Positions 26,365 to 35,996 of a stretch of 53,779 nucleotides of DNA are shown here, piece by piece. The DNA lies in the NCBI GenBank assembly GCA_027083815.1, contig JALWMR010000099.1, positions 1-53,779 of the forward strand, in the 5' to 3' direction. The translations under genes were made by a program, and so were the position numbers. Under the pieces are notes generated by a model, which did not search any database, had not been told where the DNA came from, and was given only the letters and a program-made list of their open reading frames with translations. Every line of letters starts with the position of its first letter. The stretch's first letter is position 1. The DNA comes from Thiotrichaceae bacterium (GTDB lineage Bacteria; Pseudomonadota; Gammaproteobacteria; Thiotrichales; Thiotrichaceae).

Positions 26365-28074
26365 TTATCCAATTTTATCAGCAATAAATTGAAGTATTAA
26401 TGCCTTGTCCACTACGGTTGCTTCTGCATCAGTTCGAGATTTAAACTCTAGCTGATTCTCTTTTAGACCTCGCTCTGAAATAACGATCCGGTGGGGGATT
26501 CCAATTAATTCATGGTCGGCAAACATGGCGCCTGCGCGCATTTTTCGATCATCCAGCAATACTTCATACCCCGCATCGCCAAGTTCTTTGTAGAGTGCAT
26601 CTGTATTCTCTTTTACGGTATCAGATTTTTGATAATTGATGGGTATTAAACTGATCTGGAAAGGTGCTAAAGCTTCTGGCCAGATGATTCCATTATTGTC
26701 ATGGCTTTGTTCAATGCTGGCGGCGACCACACGGGTAACGCCAATGCCATAGCAGCCCATGGTCATGACTTCGGCTTTGCCATTTTCATTAAGCACTTTA
26801 GCATCCATTGCCTCGGTATATTTTTTGCCAAGCTGGAAGATATGGCCAACTTCGATGCCGCGCAAAATACTTAATGTGCCTTTTCCGTCGGGGCTAGGGT
26901 CGCCTTCTACTACATTTCTGATATCGACAAATTTTGGCTCGGGCAAATCACGTTGCCAGTTAACGCCAACTAAATGTTTGCCATCTTTATTCGCGCCACA
27001 AACAAAATCAGCCATATTTGTGGTTGCGTGATCGGCATAAATTTTCATATCTAGCCCAACGGGACCAATTGAACCAGCATTGCTGCCTGTGGCTTCGAGC
27101 AGCTCCTCATCACTGGCGTAGCTGAGTGGGGATAGCACACCGTCAAGCTTTTCGGCTTTGATCTCATTGAGCTGATCATTGCCACGCATTAGAATGGCAA
27201 TGTATGTATTGTCTTGTTCACCTCGAACGATCAATGTTTTAATGGATTGCTCTGGAGGCAGGCCTAAAAATGCTGAAACTTCGTCAATGGTGTGTTGATT
27301 TGGCGTATCGATTATATCCATTTCTTGCGAGGGAGCAGGGCGTTCACCTTTAGGTGGAATAGCCTCAGCTAACTCGACGTTTGCTGCATAGTCACTTTCT
27401 GATGAAAAGGCGATGGCATCTTCTCCAGAGTCTGCCAGTACATGGAACTCATGCGAAGCATTGCCACCGATAGAGCCAGTATCAGCAAGGACAGGTCGAT
27501 ATTCTAAACCTAAACGGTCAAAGATCCGACAGTATGCCTGAAACATGGTGTCGTAAGTTTCTTGCAGGGATTCTTGCGTTAAATGAAAGGAATAGGCATC
27601 TTTCATAATGAACTCTCGAGAACGCATTACGCCAAACCGTGGGCGAACTTCGTCGCGAAACTTTGTTTGAATTTGATAGAAGTTAACAGGCAGTTCTTTA
27701 TAGCTTTTTAACTCTTTGCGAGCATACTCTGTAATGATTTCTTCGTGAGTCGGACCGTAGCAAAACTCTGTGCCTTTACGGTCTTTAAAGCGTAATAACT
27801 CGGGGCCATACTGATCCCATCGACCTGATTCTTGCCAGAGTTCAGCTGGTTGTACAGTGGGCATCAGGAGTTCAATACCCCCGGCCTTATTCATCTCTTC
27901 GCGGATAATATTTTCTACTTTGCGTAAAACTTTCAGGCCAAAAGGTGCCCATGTATAAAGGCCAGATGCAAGCCTCCGAATCATCCCTGATTTTAACATA
28001 AGCTGGTGACTGACTATTTCAGCATCTGCAGGGACTTCGCGTAATGTTGTGATAGGAAACTGTGAAACTTTCAT
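26365..28074 (-). CDS. proS: Proline-tRNA ligase
   Basis: A 569-residue class II synthetase of the bacterial type with the inserted editing domain. Motif 1 and 2 regions are seen in [22 protein letters not shown] and [17 protein letters not shown], and motif 3 in [14 protein letters not shown]. The editing insert spans about residues 225-400 and contains [10 protein letters not shown] and [12 protein letters not shown]. The C-terminal anticodon domain includes [20 protein letters not shown]. Length equals E. coli ProRS (572). The C-terminus ends next to repeat copy 5. Confidence 0.97.
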   Translation of the reverse strand: MKVSQFPITTLREVPADAEIVSHQLMLKSGMIRRLASGLYTWAPFGLKVLRKVENIIREEMNKAGGIELLMPTVQPAELWQESGRWDQYGPELLRFKDRKGTEFCYGPTHEEIITEYARKELKSYKELPVNFYQIQTKFRDEVRPRFGVMRSREFIMKDAYSFHLTQESLQETYDTMFQAYCRIFDRLGLEYRPVLADTGSIGGNASHEFHVLADSGEDAIAFSSESDYAANVELAEAIPPKGERPAPSQEMDIIDTPNQHTIDEVSAFLGLPPEQSIKTLIVRGEQDNTYIAILMRGNDQLNEIKAEKLDGVLSPLSYASDEELLEATGSNAGSIGPVGLDMKIYADHATTNMADFVCGANKDGKHLVGVNWQRDLPEPKFVDIRNVVEGDPSPDGKGTLSILRGIEVGHIFQLGKKYTEAMDAKVLNENGKAEVMTMGCYGIGVTRVVAASIEQSHDNNGIIWPEALAPFQISLIPINYQKSDTVKENTDALYKELGDAGYEVLLDDRKMRAGAMFADHELIGIPHRIVISERGLKENQLEFKSRTDAEATVVDKALILQFIADKIG

Positions 28075-28196
28075 ATATTCATGCCAATAATTAAACTGCC
28101 ATGAAGTTTAATGCTTGTACGATGAATTTACAGTTTTTTTTCTCTTTAAAGTAATCTAATGGTTTTGATTAGACCAACTTTAGCTTGGATGAAATA

Positions 28197-28676
28197 CTAT
28201 TTTACTTCTGCACAGGTTTCTTTCAGAGTTTTTGCTATCTGGTCGGCTTTTTCCTGACGCTGCTGTTGATTTAATGGTGTTTTTATTCCATTGGTGTCTA
28301 CCCAAACGTTTCTGAAGTTATTTTTTAAACCCTCCAGATTTTTTCTTTGACTTTTACAATATTCAACCAGTTTTTTATCGGGAGGTGACAACTCAGTTCC
28401 TGTGGACTTGGCTTTTTTATTCGCGTTTGATTGCGGGGTATTTGTTGTCATTGAGGTCTTTTGTGATTTTTTAGGTGGTCGATACTTACCCGCAGCAGAT
28501 TTAATTTTATCTTCTATGTTTTTTGCCTTTACCTGGACTTTCTTTTTAACAGGGGGATGGGCTGAATAATGCGTAACCCCCTTGGCATCTACCCATTTGT
28601 AAATTTCAGCATGTGAAGATGTTGCTAAAATTATGAGAACTGAGCTTATGGAAAGGGTAAGGAGTGTCTTATTCAT
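28197..28676 (-). CDS. DUF4124 domain protein
   Basis: A 159-residue exported protein. Residues 1-23 form a signal peptide ending in SHA. Immediately after it comes EIYKWVDAKGVTHYSAHPP, the hallmark of DUF4124 domains common in gammaproteobacteria. The rest is Lys/Ser/Gln-rich, with a C-terminal helical stretch containing two cysteines (EYCKSQRKN and KETCAEVK). The function is unknown. It stands alone, divergent from the RND adaptor gene. Confidence 0.82.
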   Translation of the reverse strand: MNKTLLTLSISSVLIILATSSHAEIYKWVDAKGVTHYSAHPPVKKKVQVKAKNIEDKIKSAAGKYRPPKKSQKTSMTTNTPQSNANKKAKSTGTELSPPDKKLVEYCKSQRKNLEGLKNNFRNVWVDTNGIKTPLNQQQRQEKADQIAKTLKETCAEVK

Positions 28677-28868
28677 TATTATTCTGCCTTAATTTATACT
28701 AAAATTATCTGGGTTAATACTTTTTATCATTATGTCTATTATATTAACTTAAGCTATGCTTAAACATTAAACACTTACTATTTGTTGGGTTTATCCATAA
28801 GTATTAGGTAATGCTAATGTACTTTGTTAAACTATTTCGAACATAACTATTTACTAGAGAATTTTACC

Positions 28869-30065
28869 ATGAGTTTAACTCGTAATCTTAATATTATGGG
28901 CTTCTTAATCTTAGTAACACTACCTTTAGTCGTAAAAGCAGAGATTTCACCGCTTGAGACTACTGTTGCAAGAGTTGAAGAGGTTACTAATTATCAAACT
29001 TTAGATGGTCATATTGAGGCAGTTAATAAAAGTACCGTGTCTGCACAGACGGGAGGGGTTATTAGTAAATTAAAATATGATGTTGGAGATTATGTGAAAA
29101 AAGGGAGCCTGATTGCTCGCATTTCTTCTAAAAATCAGAAGTCTGGTTTGCAGCAAGCTCAGGCTGCTGTTAATGAGGCACGGGCCGCAATTAATCGTGC
29201 AGGGGCGGCAATTGCACAAGCAGAGGCAGCAACGAGAGAAGCAAATGCAAATTATGCGGCAGCTCGTGCTGAGTTTTTACGTGTTAAAGGTTTGTATGAT
29301 AAACGTATTTTAACTAAATCTGCTTATGATAAGGCTGAAGCGGCAATGAAGTCATCACTTGCCAGACTTGAAGCAGCCAAAGCGAGCCTGGTCGCAGCAA
29401 AATCAGAACGAGTAGCCGCCCAGTCTGGATTAGCATCTGCTAAAGCAGGCCTGGCAAAAGCAGGAGAACAACTTGGTTATACCGAAGTCATTGCCCCCTA
29501 TAGCGGAATTGTCACAGAAAGACATGTTGAGCTAGGTGAGGTTGTTCAGGCCGGAACTCCGATTATGACAGGTATCTCTCTTAAGGAGCTTCGTGTCGTT
29601 TCGAATGTGCCGCAGAGATTGATCTTAGCTGTCCGAAAGTATAAAAAGGCTCAAGTTTTAACTAATGTTTTAAGAAATAATGATGAGGTTGGGATTCCGA
29701 CTAAATCCATTACTTTTTTCCCCTATGCTGATTCTTCTACAAATGCTTTTAAAATACGTGCCTCACTTGGGTCGGCTGTCGAAGGCTTGTTTCCGGGGGT
29801 TTTTGTGAAAATCAAATTTGAAGTTGGCAAGGAAAAGCATCTTGTTATTCCTCAGGAAACAGTTGCATACAGAAGCGAGGTGACCGGTGTTTATGTACTT
29901 AATGAAAAAGGTGTGCCGTTGCTTCGTCAAATTCGTCTGGGTAATTATACAGATGATGGCAATGTTCGTGTTCTGGCGGGTTTAGATGAAGGAGAAAAGA
30001 TTGCACTTGATCCTTCTCATGCAGCTGCCTTCTTAAAACAAAATGAGCAGAAAAAAAATGACTGA
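28869..30065 (+). CDS. RND efflux periplasmic adaptor (membrane fusion protein)
   Basis: A 398-residue membrane fusion protein that bridges an RND pump to an outer-membrane channel. A signal peptide spans roughly residues 1-26 (IMGFLILVTLPLVVKAE). The biotinyl-lipoyl half motifs are seen in VSAQTGGVISKLKYDVGDYV and, after the hairpin, in LGYTEVIAPYSGIVTERHVE. Between them a long alpha-helical hairpin of Ala-rich heptads covers about residues 95-205. I start at the ATG at 28869 (MSLTRN), since the frame upstream gives a poor leader. The permease gene overlaps its 3' end. No TolC-like gene is in the window. Confidence 0.92.
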   Translation: MSLTRNLNIMGFLILVTLPLVVKAEISPLETTVARVEEVTNYQTLDGHIEAVNKSTVSAQTGGVISKLKYDVGDYVKKGSLIARISSKNQKSGLQQAQAAVNEARAAINRAGAAIAQAEAATREANANYAAARAEFLRVKGLYDKRILTKSAYDKAEAAMKSSLARLEAAKASLVAAKSERVAAQSGLASAKAGLAKAGEQLGYTEVIAPYSGIVTERHVELGEVVQAGTPIMTGISLKELRVVSNVPQRLILAVRKYKKAQVLTNVLRNNDEVGIPTKSITFFPYADSSTNAFKIRASLGSAVEGLFPGVFVKIKFEVGKEKHLVIPQETVAYRSEVTGVYVLNEKGVPLLRQIRLGNYTDDGNVRVLAGLDEGEKIALDPSHAAAFLKQNEQKKND

Positions 30066-33000
30066 TCATGATAAAGAGCCAAAACTGGGCATATCGGGCA
30101 CCATTGCCAAGAAATTTCTGTTAACTGAAATTACGCCATTACTTGCCTTAATAGCATTATTGTTAGGCCTTTTTGCAGTTATGGTGACACCTCGCGAAGA
30201 AGATCCGCAAATTAATGTAACATTTGCAAATATATTCATTCCTTTTCCTGGTGCTAGTGCAGCAGAAGTTGACAGTTTGGTAAGTTCACCAGCCGAGCAA
30301 GTTTTATCAGAGATATCCGGGATAAAACATATCTATTCTACATCTATGCCGGGAATGTCATTAATTACGGTTCAATACAAAGTTGGTCTGGATCGTACTG
30401 AGGCATTGGTCAGGCTTTACAATAAGATTGCATCCAATCAGGACTGGTTACCGCAACGCCTGGGTGTGGGTATGCCCCTGATCAAACCAAAAGGAATTGA
30501 TGATGTTCCTGTTGTCAACCTGACGCTGTGGACAGAGGATAAAACTCGTGGAGCTTATGAGCTAACACAGGTGGCTCATGCAATTGAAGCAGAGCTAAAA
30601 CGTGTGCCAGGAACCAGAGATATTTATACGATTGGTGCAACAAAAAAAGTTGTGCATGTGTTACTGGATAGCGCAAAACTAGCCGGGTATAACATATCAC
30701 TTGATGATTTAAGAAACGCGCTACGGGCTAGCGATATTGCCAGTAATGCTGTCTCTTTGGTTGATAATAATAAAGAAATTCAAGTAATTGCGGGTACTTA
30801 TCTAAGTACTGTTGATGAAGTCGGTGATCTGGTTGTTGGTGTTAGCAAGGGAAGTCCGGTTTTTTTACGTGATGTTGCACGTATCTCTACAAAAGCTGAT
30901 TCACCTGAAACTTATGTGAACTTTGCAACGACGAAGGGTGCGCCTCATATTGGGCTTAAAGACGGGTTACGATCTCCTGCTGTAACTATAGCTATTGCCA
31001 AAAAGCCTGGAGTAAATGCTGTTAATGTAGCTGATAACTTGATTAAACGTATTGAGCAGTTAAAAGGTACTTTTATCCCTGATGGTGTCAATGTTACGGT
31101 AACACGAAACTATGGTGCCACCGCCAAGGCCAAGTCTGACAAGTTAATCAATAAATTGATTATTGAAACGATTGCAGTAGCACTTTTGATCTGGCTGGCA
31201 TTAGGGATACGAGAAGCATTTATTGTTGCCGCAGCTGTTATTATAACCTTGGCTCTAACTCTTTTTGCCTCCTGGGCATGGGGCTTCACGCTTAATAGAG
31301 TTTCATTATTTGCATTGATTTTTTCCATTGGTATTCTGGTCGATGATGCAATTGTTGTTGTCGAAAACATACATCGTCATATGGTTCTTGATGGGAAGAA
31401 AAAACTTGCTGACGTCATACCAAAGGCTGTAGATGAAGTAGGTGGGCCTACTATTCTGGCCACGTTTGCTGTTATTGCTGCTTTGTTGCCTATGGCCTTT
31501 GTTACCGGTCTGATGGGGCCTTATATGAGTCCTATTCCTATCAATGCCAGCTTGGGCATGATTTTGTCACTGGCTGTAGCTTATGTGGTAACACCGTGGA
31601 TGACAAATAAAGTGCTAGCAAAGGTTGATTTTACTCATCACCAAGCTGAAGAAAAAGAGGAAACACGCTCAAAGCGTTTTTTCAATAAAGTGCTAGGACC
31701 TTTTCTGGAGAAAAAAGGCGGTGGCTGGAAACGTTTTTCATTGCTGTTTGTTGTTATACCAATATTGATAGCTGCATCGGTTTCCCTGGCCCTACCGTTT
31801 GCACCATTTAAGCAGGTAGTTTTAAAAATGTTGCCATTTGATAACAAGTCAGAATTTCAGATAGTGGTTGATATGCCTGAAGGCACGCCTCTTGAACAAA
31901 CCTCAAGAGTCTTAAATGAGCTAGCTTATGAGTTAAAGGATATTGAAGAAATAAGTGATTATCAAACCTATGCGGGTACGGCAGCACCAATTAATTTCAA
32001 TGGACTGGTTCGACAGTATTTTTTGCGTAAAGGCTCTAATGTTGGTGATATTCAAGTTAACTTAATTGATAAGCATGAACGTGAACGTAAAAGCCACGAA
32101 ATTGCCTTGTCAGTTAGGGAAAAGCTTAAACCCGTTGCCATAAAATTTAATGCTAATGTAAAAGTTGTAGAAGTGCCTCCAGGGCCTCCTGTTATGGCGC
32201 CCATTGTTGCTGAGATATATGGCCTCGATTATAACGGACAGATAGATGTTGCCAAAAAAGTTAGATCTGTCTTTGAATCAACTAAAGACATTACTGATGT
32301 TGATGATAGTGTTGAAGCACCACAAAAAAGATTAGTTGTTAAAGTTGATCGGCAAAAAGCTTCCATTCTTGGTGTAAGTCAGGAAAACATCACCTCATCC
32401 ATAAGCACAGTGCTTGGCGGTGAAGATGTGGTATTTATTCATGGAAAAAATCAAAAATATGGTGTCCCTATTCGTTTAGAGTACCCACTTGCAAATAAAG
32501 CGAAAATTGAGTCTGTTCTTGCCTTGAAGGTTCGCAGTAGATCAGGTGCGCTGGTACCCATGTCTGAGATTGTAACCGTTACTGAAACAACACGTGAACA
32601 CTCAATTAATCACAAGGATTTATTGCCAGTTGTATATGTGACAGGTGATATGGTTGGTAAAACAGATAGCCCTCTTTATGGAATGTTTGATATTTCTGCT
32701 GCAATAAAAGAATTACCTTTAACTGTTTATAAGCAACCGGTAGCACAAAACTTCTTCTCACCGCCAGATAACCCCTATTTTTATAATTTGAAATGGGATG
32801 GAGAGTGGCAGATCACTTATGAAACATTTAGAGATATGGGTATTGCTTATGGTGTGGGCTTAATAATGATTTTCCTGCTAATTGTTGCCCAGTTTAAGTC
32901 ATATATGGTGCCGTTGGTGATTATGTCTCCGATTCCATTGACGATTATTGGTGTTATGCCTGCTCATTTTCTTGCTGAAAAACAGTTCACAGCAACCTCA

Positions 33001-33327
33001 ATGATAGGCATGATCGCGCTTGCTGGAATAATAGTGCGAAACTCCATATTGCTTGTTGATTTTATTAATGAGCAATTAAAATCGGGAGTTGAGTTAAAGG
33101 AGGCTATTATTAATTCAAGTGCGGTAAGAGCCATGCCAATTCTTCTAACAGCGATAGCTGCAATGGTTGGAGCTTTTTTTATTTTAGATGATCCAATCTT
33201 TGGTGGTTTAGCAATAGCGTTGATTTCAGGTATCCTGGTCTCGACCGTATTAACACTGGTGGTGATTCCTTTATTATATTTTATGTATATAAGAAAAAGG
33301 CTACATTTGTTTGACACTAAGGCGTGA
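30058..33327 (+). CDS. RND efflux permease
   Basis: Inner-membrane proton-driven pump of about 1089 residues, as expected for the HAE/AcrB-like superfamily. It has a first membrane segment (LLALIALLLGLFAVMV), a large periplasmic domain, membrane segments 2-6 with the proton-relay ILVDDAIVVVENIHRHM (the two aspartates match AcrB D407/D408), and a repeat of this plan in the C-terminal half. The C-terminus includes ALAGIIVRNSILLVDFINE. Substrates cannot be told. The ATG at 30058 overlaps the adaptor stop as ATGACTGA; an ATG at 30043 is also possible. The two genes are translationally coupled. Confidence 0.93.
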   Translation: MTDHDKEPKLGISGTIAKKFLLTEITPLLALIALLLGLFAVMVTPREEDPQINVTFANIFIPFPGASAAEVDSLVSSPAEQVLSEISGIKHIYSTSMPGMSLITVQYKVGLDRTEALVRLYNKIASNQDWLPQRLGVGMPLIKPKGIDDVPVVNLTLWTEDKTRGAYELTQVAHAIEAELKRVPGTRDIYTIGATKKVVHVLLDSAKLAGYNISLDDLRNALRASDIASNAVSLVDNNKEIQVIAGTYLSTVDEVGDLVVGVSKGSPVFLRDVARISTKADSPETYVNFATTKGAPHIGLKDGLRSPAVTIAIAKKPGVNAVNVADNLIKRIEQLKGTFIPDGVNVTVTRNYGATAKAKSDKLINKLIIETIAVALLIWLALGIREAFIVAAAVIITLALTLFASWAWGFTLNRVSLFALIFSIGILVDDAIVVVENIHRHMVLDGKKKLADVIPKAVDEVGGPTILATFAVIAALLPMAFVTGLMGPYMSPIPINASLGMILSLAVAYVVTPWMTNKVLAKVDFTHHQAEEKEETRSKRFFNKVLGPFLEKKGGGWKRFSLLFVVIPILIAASVSLALPFAPFKQVVLKMLPFDNKSEFQIVVDMPEGTPLEQTSRVLNELAYELKDIEEISDYQTYAGTAAPINFNGLVRQYFLRKGSNVGDIQVNLIDKHERERKSHEIALSVREKLKPVAIKFNANVKVVEVPPGPPVMAPIVAEIYGLDYNGQIDVAKKVRSVFESTKDITDVDDSVEAPQKRLVVKVDRQKASILGVSQENITSSISTVLGGEDVVFIHGKNQKYGVPIRLEYPLANKAKIESVLALKVRSRSGALVPMSEIVTVTETTREHSINHKDLLPVVYVTGDMVGKTDSPLYGMFDISAAIKELPLTVYKQPVAQNFFSPPDNPYFYNLKWDGEWQITYETFRDMGIAYGVGLIMIFLLIVAQFKSYMVPLVIMSPIPLTIIGVMPAHFLAEKQFTATSMIGMIALAGIIVRNSILLVDFINEQLKSGVELKEAIINSSAVRAMPILLTAIAAMVGAFFILDDPIFGGLAIALISGILVSTVLTLVVIPLLYFMYIRKRLHLFDTKA

Positions 33328-33398
33328 TAATACTGCGAGTTTCCGTAATTAGTTAACGGATATAAAGGCATAAGTTTGATCTAGCGTTTTTTTTGGCG

Positions 33399-34091
33399 CT
33401 ATGATGCTAAGTCAACCTCTGGTTTCTCATTTGTTGTTGCTCTAAATGGAATAATATTAGAAGAGCCAATATTTTCACTAGTGCTATTAACGAAGTCGTT
33501 AATTCTATTTTCAATTCTGGTGTAAAGAAATTCGTCTATGACTCCATAATTAAAAAGCTCAGCCATAGTCATTTTTGAAAATGATACGGTTTTGGTATTG
33601 GTATCTTGTTGATTAATACGCTTAATTTTTTTTGTAAGGGTGCTGATAAAGCGCTTTGTATCATTTAACGGATGGGTGTCTTCTGTATTTGATTGAGAAA
33701 CAACAATTGAAAATAATTTGGTCTTTGTATTAACAAAATAAAATGTTGCAACCTCTTTTTTATTTTTAAACATAAGTACTAGTGTAATTACTGTTAAGGC
33801 GAGCAACACCACGTTTAGTATTACACTAAAAGATGGGTCTATATATTGATTTAAACTGTTAACCGAAATAGTTATCATTACTAGTATTAGTCCCAAACCC
33901 ATCAAGTATTTATCTGCTATTTTTTCAAGCCTGGGTTCCGGGTTTATCATATCCAGAGGTACTAAATCTATACTGGATTGATAAGGGGAGACGCTTGTAA
34001 TTGTCAGAGTTTGCTCTTTATCTATTTTATATTGAACACTTTTTAGTAATGAAGTGTCAGTGAGTAAATAGTCTGATGTGGGATGTGTCAT
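33399..34091 (-). CDS. Hypothetical protein with two membrane segments
   Basis: A 230-residue protein I do not recognise. Two adjacent hydrophobic segments lie near residues 69-85 (YLMGLGLILVMITISVN) and 93-110 (FSVILNVVLLALTVITLVLM). The N-terminal 65 residues contain short beta-like stretches and the C-terminal 120 residues are polar and cytoplasmic or periplasmic. It may form a set with the two envelope genes upstream on the same strand, 200 bases away. No motif suggests a function. Confidence 0.65.
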   Translation of the reverse strand: MTHPTSDYLLTDTSLLKSVQYKIDKEQTLTITSVSPYQSSIDLVPLDMINPEPRLEKIADKYLMGLGLILVMITISVNSLNQYIDPSFSVILNVVLLALTVITLVLMFKNKKEVATFYFVNTKTKLFSIVVSQSNTEDTHPLNDTKRFISTLTKKIKRINQQDTNTKTVSFSKMTMAELFNYGVIDEFLYTRIENRINDFVNSTSENIGSSNIIPFRATTNEKPEVDLAS

Positions 34092-34294
34092 ATTTAAGTC
34101 GGGGAATTATTAAGCTATTAAAATCAATAAAACTAGCTTAACAAAAACCAAAATAATGGCACGTAGTTACTGCTTTATCAGTATTGAACCACTGACAAAT
34201 CAAATTACCGTTAATAAATTGTCGATAGCCGGTAAGCAATAATAATCATTTTTATAATAAACAAAGGCTCTTAAATCTTAATAGAGATTAAGCA

Positions 34295-35908
34295 TTATTC
34301 CCGTCCACCTAATAAGAAGTCCTGGTATTCTTTTAGTTTATCCCATTCTCCTCTATAGGCCATTTTGGCCTGATGAGGCCAGGTATCTGGATTGTGCATT
34401 CTATATTGCGGGCCAGCAGCATCCAATAGATCTTTTATGGTTGTGCTACTGCACTCCATTAATTGCTCAAAGGTGGTAATTCCAGCCTTGTTTAAAAGTT
34501 CTTCAATTTTCGGGCCTATACCTTCAATCTTTTTAAGGTCGTCTTTTGAGCCACTTTCATTATCTATTTCATTGTTAATGGAATCAGGTTTTGATGATAC
34601 CTTATTGATATGTAGAGAAGTGTTTTGAGATGTTGTAATTTGGTCAGATTTTTGTGAGGTAGCATCATTCGTACCAAGAGCAATACTATCCTGGTACTCT
34701 TCCAGTTTTTGCCATTCTCCTTGATTAGCTAAGTCAGCTTGATGAGGCCACGACTCGGGTTCGTGCATTTTAAACTGATTACCGGCCTTATTTAGATAGG
34801 ATTTTAAGGTATCTCGATCGGTGTTCTTTAGGTCAAGATAGGTATGTATGCCATTTTCATTAAGAATAGCTTCAATTTTAGGGCCAATTCCATCTATTTT
34901 TTTAAGATCATCATTTTTAGTTTTATCTAATGATTTTTTATTTATCTGTGTGACGTTATCAGATACAGTACTTCTTTCCTTATTAGTACTCTCATCTGTG
35001 TTAATGGTATTATCATTTTCAGAGATATCAGAACTAAAGAGTTCGGAGTCATCATCCATAAATTCCTGATATATCTTCAATTCTTCCCATTCACCGCGCT
35101 CAGCCATGCCGGATTGTAGTGGCCATGTTTCAGGTTCATGATGCTTGAATCGTGCATCAGCCTCAACCAGGTATGTTTTTAAGGTATCTCGATCAGTTTT
35201 TCTTAAATCTTTATAGGTAAAAATACCTTTATTATTAAGTATTTCTTCAATTACAGGCCCTATACCTTCAATTTGCTTTAAATCATCCCTATCTGTTCCA
35301 GCATAATCTTTTTTTGCTGAAGGCTTTGACATTTTAGATTTGGAGCGTTCTATAAATGCCTGATACTCAGATAGTTTATTCCATTCACCTTTGGCGGCCA
35401 GGCTGGCTTGATGCTGCCAGGATTGTGCATCTTTAGCTAGTTCACTATTTTCAGCGATTTCCAGTGTGGTGACTAATGTTTGTTTATCTATATCTCGTAA
35501 GTCTGTAAAGGACTTTACTCCATTATTTTTCAATAAGGACTGTATCCTGGGTGTAATACCATGAATTTTGGTAAAATCATCGATCTTGGGTGTAGAGTAG
35601 GATGAAGATGATGAATTATTTTTACTGGGTGTAGTAACAGTATGAGCCTGTTTATTGGTACTAATAATTGGCTGCCTGCCTTTGTTAGCTGGTGATGCAG
35701 CTTCATCATTGAGTTGCTTAGCACTGCCCTTGTTATTTATGCGCTCCTGATATAACGCTTGTTCAGCGGTCTCTTGATTGGCACTAAAGAGCTTTTTAAG
35801 TAACCAGCAAAGCAGGTAGCCCAGTAAGAACGCACCCAGGAGCATTATCAGTATTTCGAGAGTTGCATCTTGAAGGTTATATTTTTGTGTTACATCATTA
35901 TTAAACAT
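34295..35908 (-). CDS. Membrane-anchored protein with four helix-hairpin-helix modules
   Basis: A 537-residue protein. Residues 17-37 form one membrane anchor (EILIMLLGAFLLGYLLCWLL). Four copies of an 80-residue module follow at about 109-188, 208-285, 333-411 and 456-537. Each begins with a helix-hairpin-helix, DDLKKIEGIGPKIEELLN, then GIxTYxDLRxTDRDTLKxYL, and each ends with the conserved WPxQAxxAxxGEWxxLxEYQ. The first copy is most divergent (KIHGITPRIQ). Linkers are Ser/Asn/Asp-rich and disordered. The HhH part resembles predicted DNA- or protein-binding HhH domains. A membrane anchor argues against a plain repair enzyme. The OmpA/TSP3 gene lies 88 bases upstream on the same strand, so the two are probably cotranscribed. 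Confidence 0.85.
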   Translation of the reverse strand: MFNNDVTQKYNLQDATLEILIMLLGAFLLGYLLCWLLKKLFSANQETAEQALYQERINNKGSAKQLNDEAASPANKGRQPIISTNKQAHTVTTPSKNNSSSSSYSTPKIDDFTKIHGITPRIQSLLKNNGVKSFTDLRDIDKQTLVTTLEIAENSELAKDAQSWQHQASLAAKGEWNKLSEYQAFIERSKSKMSKPSAKKDYAGTDRDDLKQIEGIGPVIEEILNNKGIFTYKDLRKTDRDTLKTYLVEADARFKHHEPETWPLQSGMAERGEWEELKIYQEFMDDDSELFSSDISENDNTINTDESTNKERSTVSDNVTQINKKSLDKTKNDDLKKIDGIGPKIEAILNENGIHTYLDLKNTDRDTLKSYLNKAGNQFKMHEPESWPHQADLANQGEWQKLEEYQDSIALGTNDATSQKSDQITTSQNTSLHINKVSSKPDSINNEIDNESGSKDDLKKIEGIGPKIEELLNKAGITTFEQLMECSSTTIKDLLDAAGPQYRMHNPDTWPHQAKMAYRGEWDKLKEYQDFLLGGRE

Positions 35909-35996
35909 GGTCTTTCCTTAAATATGTTCATCTAACTAGCCTGGATGACTATTACTACTTATTTATTAGCTTCTATCTCTTTTTTTTGTTTACTTA